Source of the DNA: Paractinoplanes deccanensis
Lineage (GTDB): Bacteria; Actinomycetota; Actinomycetes; Mycobacteriales; Micromonosporaceae
Assembly: GCF_016862115.1 (NCBI RefSeq)
Contig: NZ_BOMI01000155.1
Span: 1-35,363, forward strand
Length of the DNA: 35,363 nt
Direction of reading: 5' to 3'
The position numbers were made by a program, and so were the translations under genes. The notes under the pieces were generated by a model. It saw only the letters and a program-made list of their open reading frames with translations, did no database searches and was not told the DNA's origin. This document shows, piece by piece, positions 16,093-23,829 of this stretch. Position 1 is the stretch's first letter. Every line of letters begins with the position of its first letter.

Positions 16093-16974
16093 TTAAAGCT
16101 GTCGTCGCAAGAGGGCGCCCGGCTCGGCGCCGGCGAGGGTCTCGACCATCCAGCACGCCTCGGCGGGGACCAGGGGCTCGCTCAGGGCGTCCAGCACCGT
16201 CGGATGATCGCAGCCGGTCTCGGTGAGCGCACTCAACAGGGCCGGAATGCGCCGAAGGTCACCGGTGTCCAGAATCTGGCGGGCGAGCGGCCACGTGTCG
16301 GCGTACCACTGCTGGTGGGGCACCAGGCGCAGGTGCTCGCCGGCACGGCGTACCAGATCGGCCAGGGCCTCACGCGGGAAGCGGGAACCGCCCCGGACCT
16401 CGCGGAACGACCAGTCGGGCCGGGTGATCGCGGCGATCGTGGCCTCGTCGAGCACCTGGGGCGACTCGGCGGGCGGGGCCGGCCACCAGTCGTCGCCCGC
16501 GAACAGCGGCAGCGGAGTCTGCTCGGGACCGTGGGGCACGACCGGGGCCACCTCGCGGCGCAGCGAGCGGTAGGCGGCCTCGCGGACCGCCGTGACCGTC
16601 TGCTCGTCGTCCTCGGCGGTCACCGGGGCGAACGGGGAAAGCAGAGCCGTCACGAGGCCGGGATGCGGCAGCGTCGGGTCCTCCCAGGCGATCACCCGGG
16701 CGCAGAGGTCGAGCTCCCACCAGCGCAGGGCGGCCGGATAGGGGCCGTCGGCGGGCGCCCAGCCCAGCTGGACGGGCTCGCTGGAGGCGGGACCGCGCAG
16801 GCCCAGGGAGCGCTCGCCGGTGGCGAGGTCGAGATCGAGCACGAGCGCGTAGCCGCCGGTGACCGGGAAGGTCACCCGCATCTCGCGCTGGTCGGCGTCG
16901 TCGGTGGTCGCGCTGTCGGCCGTCCAGAACCCGGTGGTGAGGGCCAGGCGGCGGAGCGCCTCGGAAACGGGCAC
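16093..16974 (-). CDS. Conserved-looking hypothetical protein upstream of murJ
   Basis: A 293-residue soluble protein that I do not recognise. It has an N-terminal beta-rich half (MRVTFPVTGGYALVLDLDLATGERSLGL) with several Trp-rich segments (RWWELDLCARVIAWEDPTLPHPG, DDWWPAPP). The C-terminal half is helical (ADTWPLARQILDTGDLRRIPALLSALTETGCDHPTVLDAL). There is no signal peptide or membrane helix. Codon structure is strongly GC3-biased, supporting a real gene. The GTG start follows GGCAGGAT. It ends 36 bp before murJ on the same strand, so co-transcription is likely. In mycobacteria this slot between murJ and the cca homologue holds mutT4 and a large membrane protein instead. Confidence 0.72.
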   Translation of the reverse strand: MPVSEALRRLALTTGFWTADSATTDDADQREMRVTFPVTGGYALVLDLDLATGERSLGLRGPASSEPVQLGWAPADGPYPAALRWWELDLCARVIAWEDPTLPHPGLVTALLSPFAPVTAEDDEQTVTAVREAAYRSLRREVAPVVPHGPEQTPLPLFAGDDWWPAPPAESPQVLDEATIAAITRPDWSFREVRGGSRFPREALADLVRRAGEHLRLVPHQQWYADTWPLARQILDTGDLRRIPALLSALTETGCDHPTVLDALSEPLVPAEACWMVETLAGAEPGALLRRQL

Positions 16975-17031
16975 CGGCCCATCCTGCCCGGTGCCGCCGC
17001 CCGCTGCCACGCCGGATACCCTGGTGACCCC

Positions 17032-18468
17032 ATGTCTGTACTGAACTCCGCCCAGCAGAAGGCGGTCGCCGAGTTGCTCCGGGTGTCCCCCCTCGCGGAC
17101 GAGCTGGGGCGCCGCTTCGGCGACGCCGGACACGAGCTGCATCTCGTCGGCGGCTCCGTGCGGGACGCCCTCCTCGGCAGGCTCGGCGACGATCTCGACT
17201 TCTGCACCGACGCGCGGCCGGAGCAGACCCTCGCGGTGGTGCAGGGCTGGGCCGACGCGATCTGGGAGACCGGGCGCGAGTTCGGCACGATCGGCATCCA
17301 GAAGAACGGCCTCCGGATCGAGATCACGACATTCCGGGCGGAGGCGTACGACGGGGTCACGCGCAACCCGGTGGTCGAATACGGGACGTCGCTGCTGGAC
17401 GACCTCGAAAGGCGCGACTTCACCATCAACGCGATGGCGGTGTCGCTGCCGGGGCACGAGTTCACCGACCCGTACGGCGGCCTGGACGACCTCGCGGCAA
17501 AGGTGATCCGCACGCCGGCCGCCCCGTCGCAGTCCTTCGGCGATGATCCACTTCGGATGCTGCGGGCGGCGCGGTTCGCGGCGAAGCTTGAGTTCACAGT
17601 GGATGAGGCGGTCATCTCGGCCATGACCGACATGGCGGCGGACCTCGACCGGATCACCGCCGAGCGCATCCGCGACGAGTTCACCAAGCTGATGTGCGGC
17701 GCCGACCCGATCGCCGGCCTGCGGCTGCTGGTCGACACCGGGCTGGCCGACCGCTTCATTCCCGAGATCTCCGGGCTCAAGCTCGAGATCGACGAGCACG
17801 CCCAGCACAAGGACGTTTACGAGCACACGCTGATCGTGGTCGCCAACGCGATGCGCCTCGAGGGTGACGAGGGCCCCGACTTCGTGCTGCGCATGGCGGC
17901 GCTCATGCACGACGTCGGCAAGCCGGCCACCAAGGCCGTCGGCCGCGACGGCCGGGTCAGCTTCCACCACCACGAGGTGGTCGGCGCGCGCCTGACCAAG
18001 CAGCGCATGAAGGCGATGAAGTACCCCAAGGACGTCATCGCCGATGTGGTCGAGCTGGTCGCTCTCCACCTGCGCTTCTACGGGTACGGCCGGGGCGAGT
18101 GGACCGATTCGGCGGTGCGCCGCTACGTGACCGACGCCGGCCCGCTGCTCGAGCGCCTGCACAAGCTGACCCGCTCCGACGTGACCACCCGCAACAAGCG
18201 CAAGGCGGCCAACCTGGCGGCCGACTACGACGCGCTCGAGGAGCGGATCGCCCGGATCGCCGCCGAGGAGGACCTCGCCCGGGTCCGGCCCGACCTCGAC
18301 GGCAACGCGATCATGGAGCTGCTGGGTGTGCCGCCCGGCCCGATCGTGGGCCAGGCCTGGCGCTTCCTCAAGGAGCTGCGCCTCGACCGCGGTCCGCTGA
18401 CGCGGGACGAGGCCGAGGCCGAGCTCTACAAGTGGGCCCGCGACAACGGGCACCTTCCCACTAGCTAG
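17032..18468 (+). CDS. cca: CCA tRNA nucleotidyltransferase
   Basis: A 478-residue class II nucleotidyltransferase that adds or repairs the 3' CCA of tRNA. The head carries LHLVGGSVRDALLGR followed by the metal-binding DDLDFCTDARP, then the RRDFTINAMA motif near residue 130 and GDDPLRMLRAARFAAKL. A C-terminal HD domain has MHDVGKPATK and HHEVVGARL. This is the actinobacterial CcA/PcnA-like form with the HD domain. The ATG start gives the standard N-terminus. It is divergent from the 293-aa gene with a 57-bp gap. Its stop overlaps the stop of the convergent gene in a CTAGCTAG palindrome. Confidence 0.95.
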   Translation: MSVLNSAQQKAVAELLRVSPLADELGRRFGDAGHELHLVGGSVRDALLGRLGDDLDFCTDARPEQTLAVVQGWADAIWETGREFGTIGIQKNGLRIEITTFRAEAYDGVTRNPVVEYGTSLLDDLERRDFTINAMAVSLPGHEFTDPYGGLDDLAAKVIRTPAAPSQSFGDDPLRMLRAARFAAKLEFTVDEAVISAMTDMAADLDRITAERIRDEFTKLMCGADPIAGLRLLVDTGLADRFIPEISGLKLEIDEHAQHKDVYEHTLIVVANAMRLEGDEGPDFVLRMAALMHDVGKPATKAVGRDGRVSFHHHEVVGARLTKQRMKAMKYPKDVIADVVELVALHLRFYGYGRGEWTDSAVRRYVTDAGPLLERLHKLTRSDVTTRNKRKAANLAADYDALEERIARIAAEEDLARVRPDLDGNAIMELLGVPPGPIVGQAWRFLKELRLDRGPLTRDEAEAELYKWARDNGHLPTS

Positions 18469-19573
18469 CCGACACCACGCGATATTTGAAGTCGCGCGGC
18501 AACGTCATCACCTCCACGACCGTGCCGTCGGCGTCGTAGAGGGTCGCCAGCTCGTCGGAGAGGCCGAGGATCTGCCCGCCGGCGAGGAACCGCGCGTTCT
18601 CGTACGGGATCTCCTTGATGATCTTGCCGGTCGTCGTGTCCACGAGCCGCCGGCCTCGTCCGCCCAGCTCGGCGGCCTGCACGAGCACCCGCCTGCCGTC
18701 CGGTGACCACGCGGCGCCGCTGATCGGCACACCGGGGACGGGCAGCGTGCGTACCACCTTGGCGGTTGCCGAGTCATAGACGGTGACCTCGCGGATCGTG
18801 TCGGCAGCGGCCTCCGACTGGGCCGCGGTCAGGTCGCGCCGGGCGATCGCGACGCGCTTGCCGTCGGGCAGCCATGTGAAGAGGCACTCGTCCGGGCAGG
18901 CCGCCATCGCGCCGGGCACGGCATGCCGGGTCACCCGGCCCGTCGCGGCGTCGATCACGGCGTACCCCTGCAAGGTCGAGACCAGCAGCCGGGTGCCGTC
19001 CGGCGACCACTGCGGTTCGAGCGTGTAGCCGATCCGCACCCACCGGATGCCGCCGTCCGCGTGGAGGATGCCGAGACCGTTGCCGCCGTCGCTGACCACG
19101 CCCTGGTTGACCTTGGGCGCGCCCCAGACCGTGTAGTAGTCGCCCCGCAGGGCCACGTAACGCCCGGTGGCCCGGTCGAGGACGACGTTGCCGCTCTGGA
19201 GCGTCCGGGCCGGTGATTTCTCCGCGCCGACATCTCGCCTGGTCAACGCCGTCATGATGGCGCCGCCCGGCAGCCTCAGCGGAGCCTTCGCCCAGTCCTT
19301 CGCCGCCGCGGTCTGGCGCACTGAAGCCGTGGTGGCCACGCTGGGCACTGGGGTCGGCCCCACCGGCGCCGGTTGCGCTTCGTGCCTTTTTCCGATCGCG
19401 TACGGGGTGACGGCCACCGCCACGAGCGCCATCGCCGCCGCTGCCATGCCGGCCCGCCGCCTGCGACGGATCTTGCGCCCCCGCACTCGCGCGGCTCCGG
19501 CCAGGTCCACGGGCACGGGAGCGCTCGTGGCGAGATCGTGAACGGCGGCGCGCACGCCCTCCTCCAGGCTCAT
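18461..19573 (-). CDS. Membrane-anchored beta-propeller-like protein coupled to a SigE-type sigma factor
   Basis: A 370-residue protein with an N-terminal cytoplasmic segment of about 40 residues (MSLEEGVRAAVHDLATSAPVPVD), a basic stretch RKIRRRRR, one membrane helix at about 42-62, and an outer domain. The outer domain has TolB/WD40-like blades: repeated WSPDGTRLLVS, WLPDGKRVAIA and WSPDGRRVLVQ motifs with VIDAATGRV-type turns. The ATG overlaps the sigma-factor stop as ATGA (19570-19573), so the two are translationally coupled. The arrangement suggests the short N-terminus could act on the sigma factor and the propeller could sense an outside signal, but no known anti-sigma motif is visible. 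It converges on cca and overlaps its end by 8 bp. Confidence 0.8.
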   Translation of the reverse strand: MSLEEGVRAAVHDLATSAPVPVDLAGAARVRGRKIRRRRRAGMAAAAMALVAVAVTPYAIGKRHEAQPAPVGPTPVPSVATTASVRQTAAAKDWAKAPLRLPGGAIMTALTRRDVGAEKSPARTLQSGNVVLDRATGRYVALRGDYYTVWGAPKVNQGVVSDGGNGLGILHADGGIRWVRIGYTLEPQWSPDGTRLLVSTLQGYAVIDAATGRVTRHAVPGAMAACPDECLFTWLPDGKRVAIARRDLTAAQSEAAADTIREVTVYDSATAKVVRTLPVPGVPISGAAWSPDGRRVLVQAAELGGRGRRLVDTTTGKIIKEIPYENARFLAGGQILGLSDELATLYDADGTVVEVMTLPRDFKYRVVSAS

Positions 19574-20067
19574 CGCGAGGCCTCCATCCACTCGACACTC
19601 ATCGCCGCACGGAGCTTCCCGAGCGCCCGTGAGGCCTGGCTGGCCACCGTGCCCGGACGGCAACCGAGCACCTCGGCGGTCTCCTCGACGGTGCGGTCCT
19701 CGAGATAGCGCAGCACCAGCACGGCCCGCTGCCGGGCGGGCAGGGCGAGCAGAGCCTCGCGCAGCGCTATCCGCCCGGCCATGTCCTGCTCCCGGACCGG
19801 GTGATCGGGCACCTCGGCGACGGAGTACTCGCGCGATCGGCCGGCGCGGCGCCAGCCGGAGACCCGGTCGTTGTAGATGATCTGCCGCACGTACGCCTCC
19901 GCGTCCCCGTGGATGCGCGGCCAGCGGGCGTACGCCTTCGCGAGCGCGCCCTGCACCAGGTCTTCCGCGGTGCGGTGGTCCCCCGTCAGCGCGTGGGCGA
20001 TGCGGAGCAGGGCCTGCCCCCGCTCCGCGACGAACGCGGTGAACTCCGCCTCCAGCGACTGCTTCAC
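19570..20067 (-). CDS. ECF sigma factor, SigE (SigE70-like, Streptomyces-type) family
   Basis: A 165-residue ECF sigma factor of the actinomycete-expanded 'SigE family' group. Region 2 reads FTAFVAERGQALLRIAHALTGDHRTAEDLVQGALAKAYARW with RIHGDAEAYVRQIIYNDRVSGWRR. Region 4 reads LALPARQRAVLVLRYLEDRTVEETAEVLGCRPGTVASQASRAL. Many genes of this group occur as pairs with a membrane protein, as here. The GTG start follows a strong GGGGGAGGTG. It is divergent from the methyltransferase gene with an 89-bp shared upstream region. Its regulon is unknown. Confidence 0.9.
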   Translation of the reverse strand: MKQSLEAEFTAFVAERGQALLRIAHALTGDHRTAEDLVQGALAKAYARWPRIHGDAEAYVRQIIYNDRVSGWRRAGRSREYSVAEVPDHPVREQDMAGRIALREALLALPARQRAVLVLRYLEDRTVEETAEVLGCRPGTVASQASRALGKLRAAMSVEWMEASR

Positions 20068-20156
20068 ACGCCACCTCCCCCGGGTATGACGCCTGGCGGC
20101 CGCAAAGGCTTGCATGGATCCGCGAAGTTGTCGTACCCCCGGCGCAGAATGGGCGC

Positions 20157-20612
20157 ATGTACGTCATCGACTCGCCGATCGGCCCGCTCGGCGTCGCCGT
20201 CGAGGGCGGCACCGTCGTCGGGGTGCGCTTCGGCGCGCGCCCGGGGCCGTCCGGTGACCATCCGGCCCTGTCCCAGCTCGAGGCCTACTTCGCGGGCGAG
20301 CTCACCGACTTCACGGTCCCGTTCGAGTTCCGCGGCGGCTCCGAGTTCGAGCGTGCCGTCTGGGCCGAGATCGCCGCCATCCCTTACGGCGAGATGATCA
20401 CGTACGGCGCGATCGCCACCGCCCTCGGCGACCCCGGCGCGGCCCGTGCCGTCGGCACGGCCTGCAACCACAACCCGATCCCCGTGATCGTCCCCTGCCA
20501 CCGGGTCGTCGGCGCGGGCAACAAGATGGTCGGTTTCGGGGGCGGGCTCGACCGCAAGCGCAAGCTGCTGGAGCTGGAGGCCAGGGTCGCGTTGGCACGC
20601 GCCTGGGGTTGA
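20157..20612 (+). CDS. ogt: Methylated-DNA--protein-cysteine methyltransferase
   Basis: A 151-residue O6-alkylguanine-DNA alkyltransferase that removes O6-alkyl groups from guanine by suicide transfer. The acceptor is Cys114 in IPVIVPCHRVVG. The DNA-binding helix-turn-helix region GEMITYGAIATALGDPGAARAVGTACNHNP precedes it, and FERAVWAEIAAIPYG is the usual family stretch. There is no AdaA or AlkA extension, so this is a stand-alone Ogt. It is divergent from the sigma-factor gene. Confidence 0.95.
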   Translation: MYVIDSPIGPLGVAVEGGTVVGVRFGARPGPSGDHPALSQLEAYFAGELTDFTVPFEFRGGSEFERAVWAEIAAIPYGEMITYGAIATALGDPGAARAVGTACNHNPIPVIVPCHRVVGAGNKMVGFGGGLDRKRKLLELEARVALARAWG

Positions 20613-20644
20613 CCCACGCCTATAGTCATGGGTACAAACGTTCT

Positions 20645-20827
20645 ATGACTACGCCAGACGTGCGCGCCGATGCCTCACAACGCTTGTGCCACCTCCTCGA
20701 CGAGGACCCGGAAAGGATCGCTGACTTTCTCCACCGCAATCGAGAGCGCCGAGAGAGGATCGCTCGCATCGTTCGCCGAGAAGAGGCAGAAAACGCGGAG
20801 TTCTACCGAGAGCTGGGCGACCGATGA
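20645..20827 (+). CDS. Small charged protein, candidate antitoxin
   Basis: A 60-residue protein with a strongly charged helical C-terminal half (DFLHRNRERRERIARIVRREEAENAEFYRELGDR). No family is recognised with confidence. It overlaps the next gene as ATGA (20824-20827), the usual layout of antitoxin-toxin pairs. A TATAGT at 20621-20626 could be the -10 of a local promoter. GC content looks lower than in flanking genes, suggesting recent acquisition. The ATG at 20645 is chosen; an in-frame upstream TTG at 20609 would overlap the end of ogt. Confidence 0.65.
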   Translation: MTTPDVRADASQRLCHLLDEDPERIADFLHRNRERRERIARIVRREEAENAEFYRELGDR

Positions 20828-21204
20828 CCGCTTCGATCGATGCCGAGGACCTCATACTGCTCATCGGTGAGTCAACCGGCCCACTCACCCGGGTGCGCGA
20901 CGGCACGGTCCTCTACTCGGCCGCGGCTCGCCCAGACGCGACGATCATGGATCGTGTGCTTCTCAAGGACCCTGCTGAACGTGTAGCGGCGTTGCTCCAT
21001 GCGATCGTGCGCTGGGAGCCCTTGGACATGTGGAACGCCGGTTTCGGGTGGCGCGCCGCTGCCGCTCTGGCGAGTCGGGATTCACTGCGGCTCACGGTAT
21101 CGCCTCAAGACCGCATGATCATCGTCCAGGAGATTCGCGACGGTCGGCTGAACGATCCAGCGGCGGTCGCGGAGCGTCTGAAGCCATTCATGAGTGCCCG
21201 CTGA
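20824..21204 (+). CDS. Doc/Fic-fold-like protein, candidate toxin
   Basis: A 126-residue protein. The pattern, an N-terminal IDAEDLILLIGE, a central AERVAALLHAIVRWEPLDMWNAGFGWRAAAALASRDSLRLTVSP and a C-terminal RMIIVQEIRDGRLNDPAAVAERLKPF, resembles a group of actinomycete proteins annotated as Fic/Doc-type toxin components. The canonical HxFx(D/E)GN(G/K)R motif is not intact: His59 stands well before the WNAGFGWR segment, which has no Lys-Arg pair. Either the family uses an altered active site or the toxin is degenerate. It is translationally coupled to the small upstream gene and followed by a strong terminator. The assignment is an inference by resemblance. Confidence 0.6.
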   Translation: MTASIDAEDLILLIGESTGPLTRVRDGTVLYSAAARPDATIMDRVLLKDPAERVAALLHAIVRWEPLDMWNAGFGWRAAAALASRDSLRLTVSPQDRMIIVQEIRDGRLNDPAAVAERLKPFMSAR

Positions 21205-21210
21205 GCGACA

Positions 21211-21239
21211 AAAGGCCGGCCCGTGCAGGGCCGGCCTTT
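21211..21239. terminator. Strong bidirectional terminator
   Basis: AAAGGCCGGCCC (21211-21222) pairs perfectly with GGGCCGGCCTTT (21228-21239) around a 5-base loop. The A-run before and T-run after the GC core allow termination in both directions. It sits between the convergent toxin-like gene and ino1. Confidence 0.9.
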
Positions 21240-21261
21240 CAGTCAGATGCGCTGCTGCTGG

Positions 21262-22341
21262 TCAGCGCTCGATGTCGCCGCGGATGAAGGCCTCGACGGC
21301 CTCCTTGGCGTCGTGGTCGTTGTACTGGACCGGCGGGGACTTCATGAAGTAGGACGAGGCCGAGAGGATCGGGCCGCCGATGCCGCGGTCCTTGGCGATC
21401 TTCGCGGCGCGGACGGCGTCGATGATGACGCCGGCCGAGTTCGGGGAGTCCCACACCTCGAGCTTGAGCTCGGCGTTGAGCGGGGTGTCGCCGAAGGAGC
21501 GGCCCTCGAGGCGGATGTACGCCCACTTGCGGTCGTCGAGCCACGGCACGTGGTCCGACGGGCCGATGTGCACGTCGCTCTTGACCATCTCGTGCGGGAT
21601 CTGGCTGGTCACCGACTGGGTCTTCGAGATCTTCTTGGAGACCAGGCGGTTGCGCTCCAGCATGTTCATGAAGTCCATGTTGCCGCCGAAATTGAGCTGG
21701 TACGTGCGCAGCAGCTCGACACCGCGGTCCTCGAAGAGCTTCGCCAGGGCGCGGTGCACGATCGTGGCGCCGACCTGGCTCTTGATGTCGTCGCCGACGA
21801 TCGGCAGGCCGGCGTCGGTGAACTTCTGCGCCCACTCGGGGTTCGAGGCGATGAAGACGGGCAGCGCGTTGACGAAGGCGCAGCCGGCGTCGATCGCGGC
21901 CTGGGCGTAGAACTTGTCGGCCTCCTCGGAGCCCACCGGCAGGTAGGAGACGACCACGTCGACCTGCGCGTCCTTCAGCGCCTGCACGACGTCGACCGCC
22001 TCGACCGAGGACTCCTCGATGATCTCGCGGTAGTACGTGCCGAGACCGTCGAACGTCGGTCCACGCTGGACGGTGACGCCGGTCGGCGGCACGTCGGTCA
22101 GCTTGATGGTGTTGTTCTCACTGGCGTTGATCGCGTCGGAGAGATCCATGCCGACCTTCTTGGCGTCCACATCGAACGCCGCGACGAACTGCACGTCGGA
22201 AACGTGGTAGTCGCCGAAGGTCACGTGCATGAGACCCGGGACGCGGTCGTTGGGGTCGGCGTTCTTGTAGTACTCCACGCCCTGCACGAGGGACGAGGCG
22301 CAGTTACCCACACCGACGATGGCGACGCGGACGGAGCCCAT
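21262..22341 (-). CDS. ino1: Inositol-3-phosphate synthase
   Basis: A 359-residue myo-inositol-1-phosphate synthase that converts glucose-6-phosphate to inositol phosphate for phosphatidylinositol and mycothiol. The NAD-binding motif VAIVGVGNCASSLVQG is at the N-terminus. The family core KSQVGATIVHRAL, TYQLNFGGNMDFMNML and the C-terminal SFGDTPLNAELKLEVWDSPNSAGVIIDAVRAAKIA are all present. The length fits the actinobacterial form. The ATG at 22341 follows a perfect AAGGAGG at the right distance, which rules out the upstream ATG at 22362. It lies 20 bp after the PadR gene stop, so the two are co-transcribed. Confidence 0.97.
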   Translation of the reverse strand: MGSVRVAIVGVGNCASSLVQGVEYYKNADPNDRVPGLMHVTFGDYHVSDVQFVAAFDVDAKKVGMDLSDAINASENNTIKLTDVPPTGVTVQRGPTFDGLGTYYREIIEESSVEAVDVVQALKDAQVDVVVSYLPVGSEEADKFYAQAAIDAGCAFVNALPVFIASNPEWAQKFTDAGLPIVGDDIKSQVGATIVHRALAKLFEDRGVELLRTYQLNFGGNMDFMNMLERNRLVSKKISKTQSVTSQIPHEMVKSDVHIGPSDHVPWLDDRKWAYIRLEGRSFGDTPLNAELKLEVWDSPNSAGVIIDAVRAAKIAKDRGIGGPILSASSYFMKSPPVQYNDHDAKEAVEAFIRGDIER

Positions 22342-22361
22342 CGCGTTTGCCTCCTTGTTCA

Positions 22362-23012
22362 TCACGGCCGGTCCTTGTGCGGACGCGGGGGTTCTTGGGG
22401 TGAGTCCGCGGCCGTGCGCTCCTGTGCGGGCTCAGCGGCGGGGACGTCGAAGGTCCCGGCGGATGCCGCCGGGGCGCGGCCGGAGCGCTCGTTGGTGATG
22501 AGCTCCTCCAGCCAGCGGACCTCGCGCTCGCAGGCGTCCAGTCCGTGGCGTTGCAGTTCAAGCGTGTAGGCGTCGAGCCGGCCGGCGGCGCGGGACAGCA
22601 CGTCGCGCAGGCCCTCCCGGCGCTCCTCGATCCGGCGGCGGCGGCCCTCGAGAATCCTCAGCCGGGTGGCGCGATCGGTTCGCGAGAAGAAGGCGAAGTG
22701 AACACCGAAGCCGGCATCGTCGTACGTCTCCGGGCCCGCCTGGGCGAGAAGGTCGGCGAACCGCTCCTTGCCTTCCGCAGTGATCTTGTAAACAACTCGT
22801 CCCCGTTTGCTGGTCATCGGGGGGATCATCGACGGATCGGAAGCGGATTCCGTGATGAAGCCGGCTGTCTTGAGGCGCTTGAGCGTCGGGTAGAGAGTGC
22901 CGTAGCTGATCGCGGCGCGGATCGTGCCGAGTTTGGTGGCGAGCTCCTTGCGTAGCTCGTACCCGTGCATCGGGGTCTCCTGGAGGAGGCCGAGAATCGC
23001 CAGTTCCAACAC
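22362..23012 (-). CDS. PadR-family transcriptional regulator
   Basis: A 216-residue regulator. The N-terminal winged helix matches PadR: LELAILGLLQETPMHGYELRKELATKLG, then AISYGTLYPTLKRLKTAGFI with the recognition helix, and GRVVYKITAEGKERFADLL as the wing. The C-terminal part is the helical dimerisation region, with a Pro/Ala/Glu-rich tail. The PadR-ino1 pair is conserved in actinomycetes (Rv0047c-Rv0046c in M. tuberculosis). The GTG start opens with the family N-terminus. A perfect 23-bp palindrome just upstream is its likely autoregulatory operator. Confidence 0.94.
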   Translation of the reverse strand: MLELAILGLLQETPMHGYELRKELATKLGTIRAAISYGTLYPTLKRLKTAGFITESASDPSMIPPMTSKRGRVVYKITAEGKERFADLLAQAGPETYDDAGFGVHFAFFSRTDRATRLRILEGRRRRIEERREGLRDVLSRAAGRLDAYTLELQRHGLDACEREVRWLEELITNERSGRAPAASAGTFDVPAAEPAQERTAADSPQEPPRPHKDRP

Positions 23013-23036
23013 GGCCCACCCCCTCACCCTGTGTCT

Positions 23037-23059
23037 CGATGTATCGGCCCGATACATCG
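23037..23059. promoter_or_regulatory. Perfect palindromic operator, probable PadR binding site
   Basis: CGATGTATCGG (23037-23047) and its exact complement CCGATACATCG (23049-23059) flank a single base. It contains the ATGT...ACAT half-sites typical of PadR operators. It begins 2 bp after a -10-like element and ends 25 bp upstream of the PadR start, so bound protein would block the start of transcription. Confidence 0.82.
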
Positions 23060-23061
23060 CT

Positions 23062-23090
23062 ACCGTAGATCCGTCCGCAAAACTGTGCAA
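23062..23090 (-). promoter_or_regulatory. Probable promoter of the PadR-ino1 operon
   Basis: On the minus strand TTGCAC (23090-23085) and TACGGT (23067-23062) are separated by 17 bases, a good housekeeping-sigma fit. The palindromic operator lies immediately downstream, over the expected transcription start. Confidence 0.6.
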
Positions 23091-23172
23091 GCTGTTCACG
23101 AGTGAGCCACCGCCGCGCCACGCTCCGTGATGGATATCGCCGCTTCCTCTCGGACCGCGTACTCTCTTCGCC

Positions 23173-23640
23173 ATGCGCACGCAGCGGCAGGTGGTGGACT
23201 ACTCGCTACAGAAGCGGGCAGTGCTGCGTGACGTGCACAACGGCAAGATCGGGACGCTCGAGGTGTGCGACGCCTCGCCGTACCTCAAAAGCGCTGCTCG
23301 GTTCCATGGCGAGCCGACCGACGACCGCTGCCCGATCTGCCGCCGCGACAATCTGACCCTCGTGCACTACATCTATGGCGATGAGCTCAAGCAGTCCGCC
23401 GGCCAGGCACGCAAGCTCGCCGAGCTGCCCGTCCTGGCGATGACGCTGCGTGAGTTCCAGGTGTTCGTCGTGGAGGTGTGCCAGTCCTGCGCGTGGAATC
23501 ACCTGACCCAGCAGTACCTCCTGGGCCGGGACGCGCTCACCGCCGACGAGCTTGACCAGGTCGAGGCCGTCGCAGCCTCGTCCACCGCGGGCCGCCACCG
23601 CGAGCCAGGTTCGTCACCCCGCTGGGAGGGCCGCCGATGA
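23173..23640 (+). CDS. DUF5318-family zinc-ribbon-like protein
   Basis: A 155-residue protein with two CxxC pairs, Cys53-Cys56 in DRCPICRRDN and Cys103-Cys106 in VEVCQSCAWNHL, likely binding one zinc. The N-terminal VVDYSLQKRAVLRDVHNGKIGTLEVCDASPYL and the position between padR and the class A PBP match the conserved actinobacterial DUF5318 family (Rv0049 in M. tuberculosis). The function is unknown. The last 25 residues are disordered-looking. It is divergent from PadR, with the operator between them. Confidence 0.88.
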   Translation: MRTQRQVVDYSLQKRAVLRDVHNGKIGTLEVCDASPYLKSAARFHGEPTDDRCPICRRDNLTLVHYIYGDELKQSAGQARKLAELPVLAMTLREFQVFVVEVCQSCAWNHLTQQYLLGRDALTADELDQVEAVAASSTAGRHREPGSSPRWEGRR

Positions 23641-23829
23641 CGTGGCTCGATCCGGCTACCGTGAGCACGACCCCGACCGAACCGCGCATCCAGCGCCATG
23701 TTCGGTCATTCACGACATCCGACAGGGCGGCTGCCGGTACGCAGCCCAAATCGTCCGCTCGTGGCGCACGCATCGGGGGCCCCTCCAGGGCTCCTTTTGT
23801 ATGCGCCTCCGCGACCGAGGTGTGACCGC

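Noticed and set aside
22342..22365. Upstream in-frame starts of ino1 at 22362 and 22365
   Set aside because: The perfect AAGGAGG lies between them and the ATG at 22341, and the extra residues are not part of the family.
23637..23825. 62-codon frame overlapping the DUF5318 stop as ATGA
   Set aside because: The coupling is suggestive, but composition is poor, no motif is seen, and the syntenic interval in other actinomycetes has no gene as far as I know.
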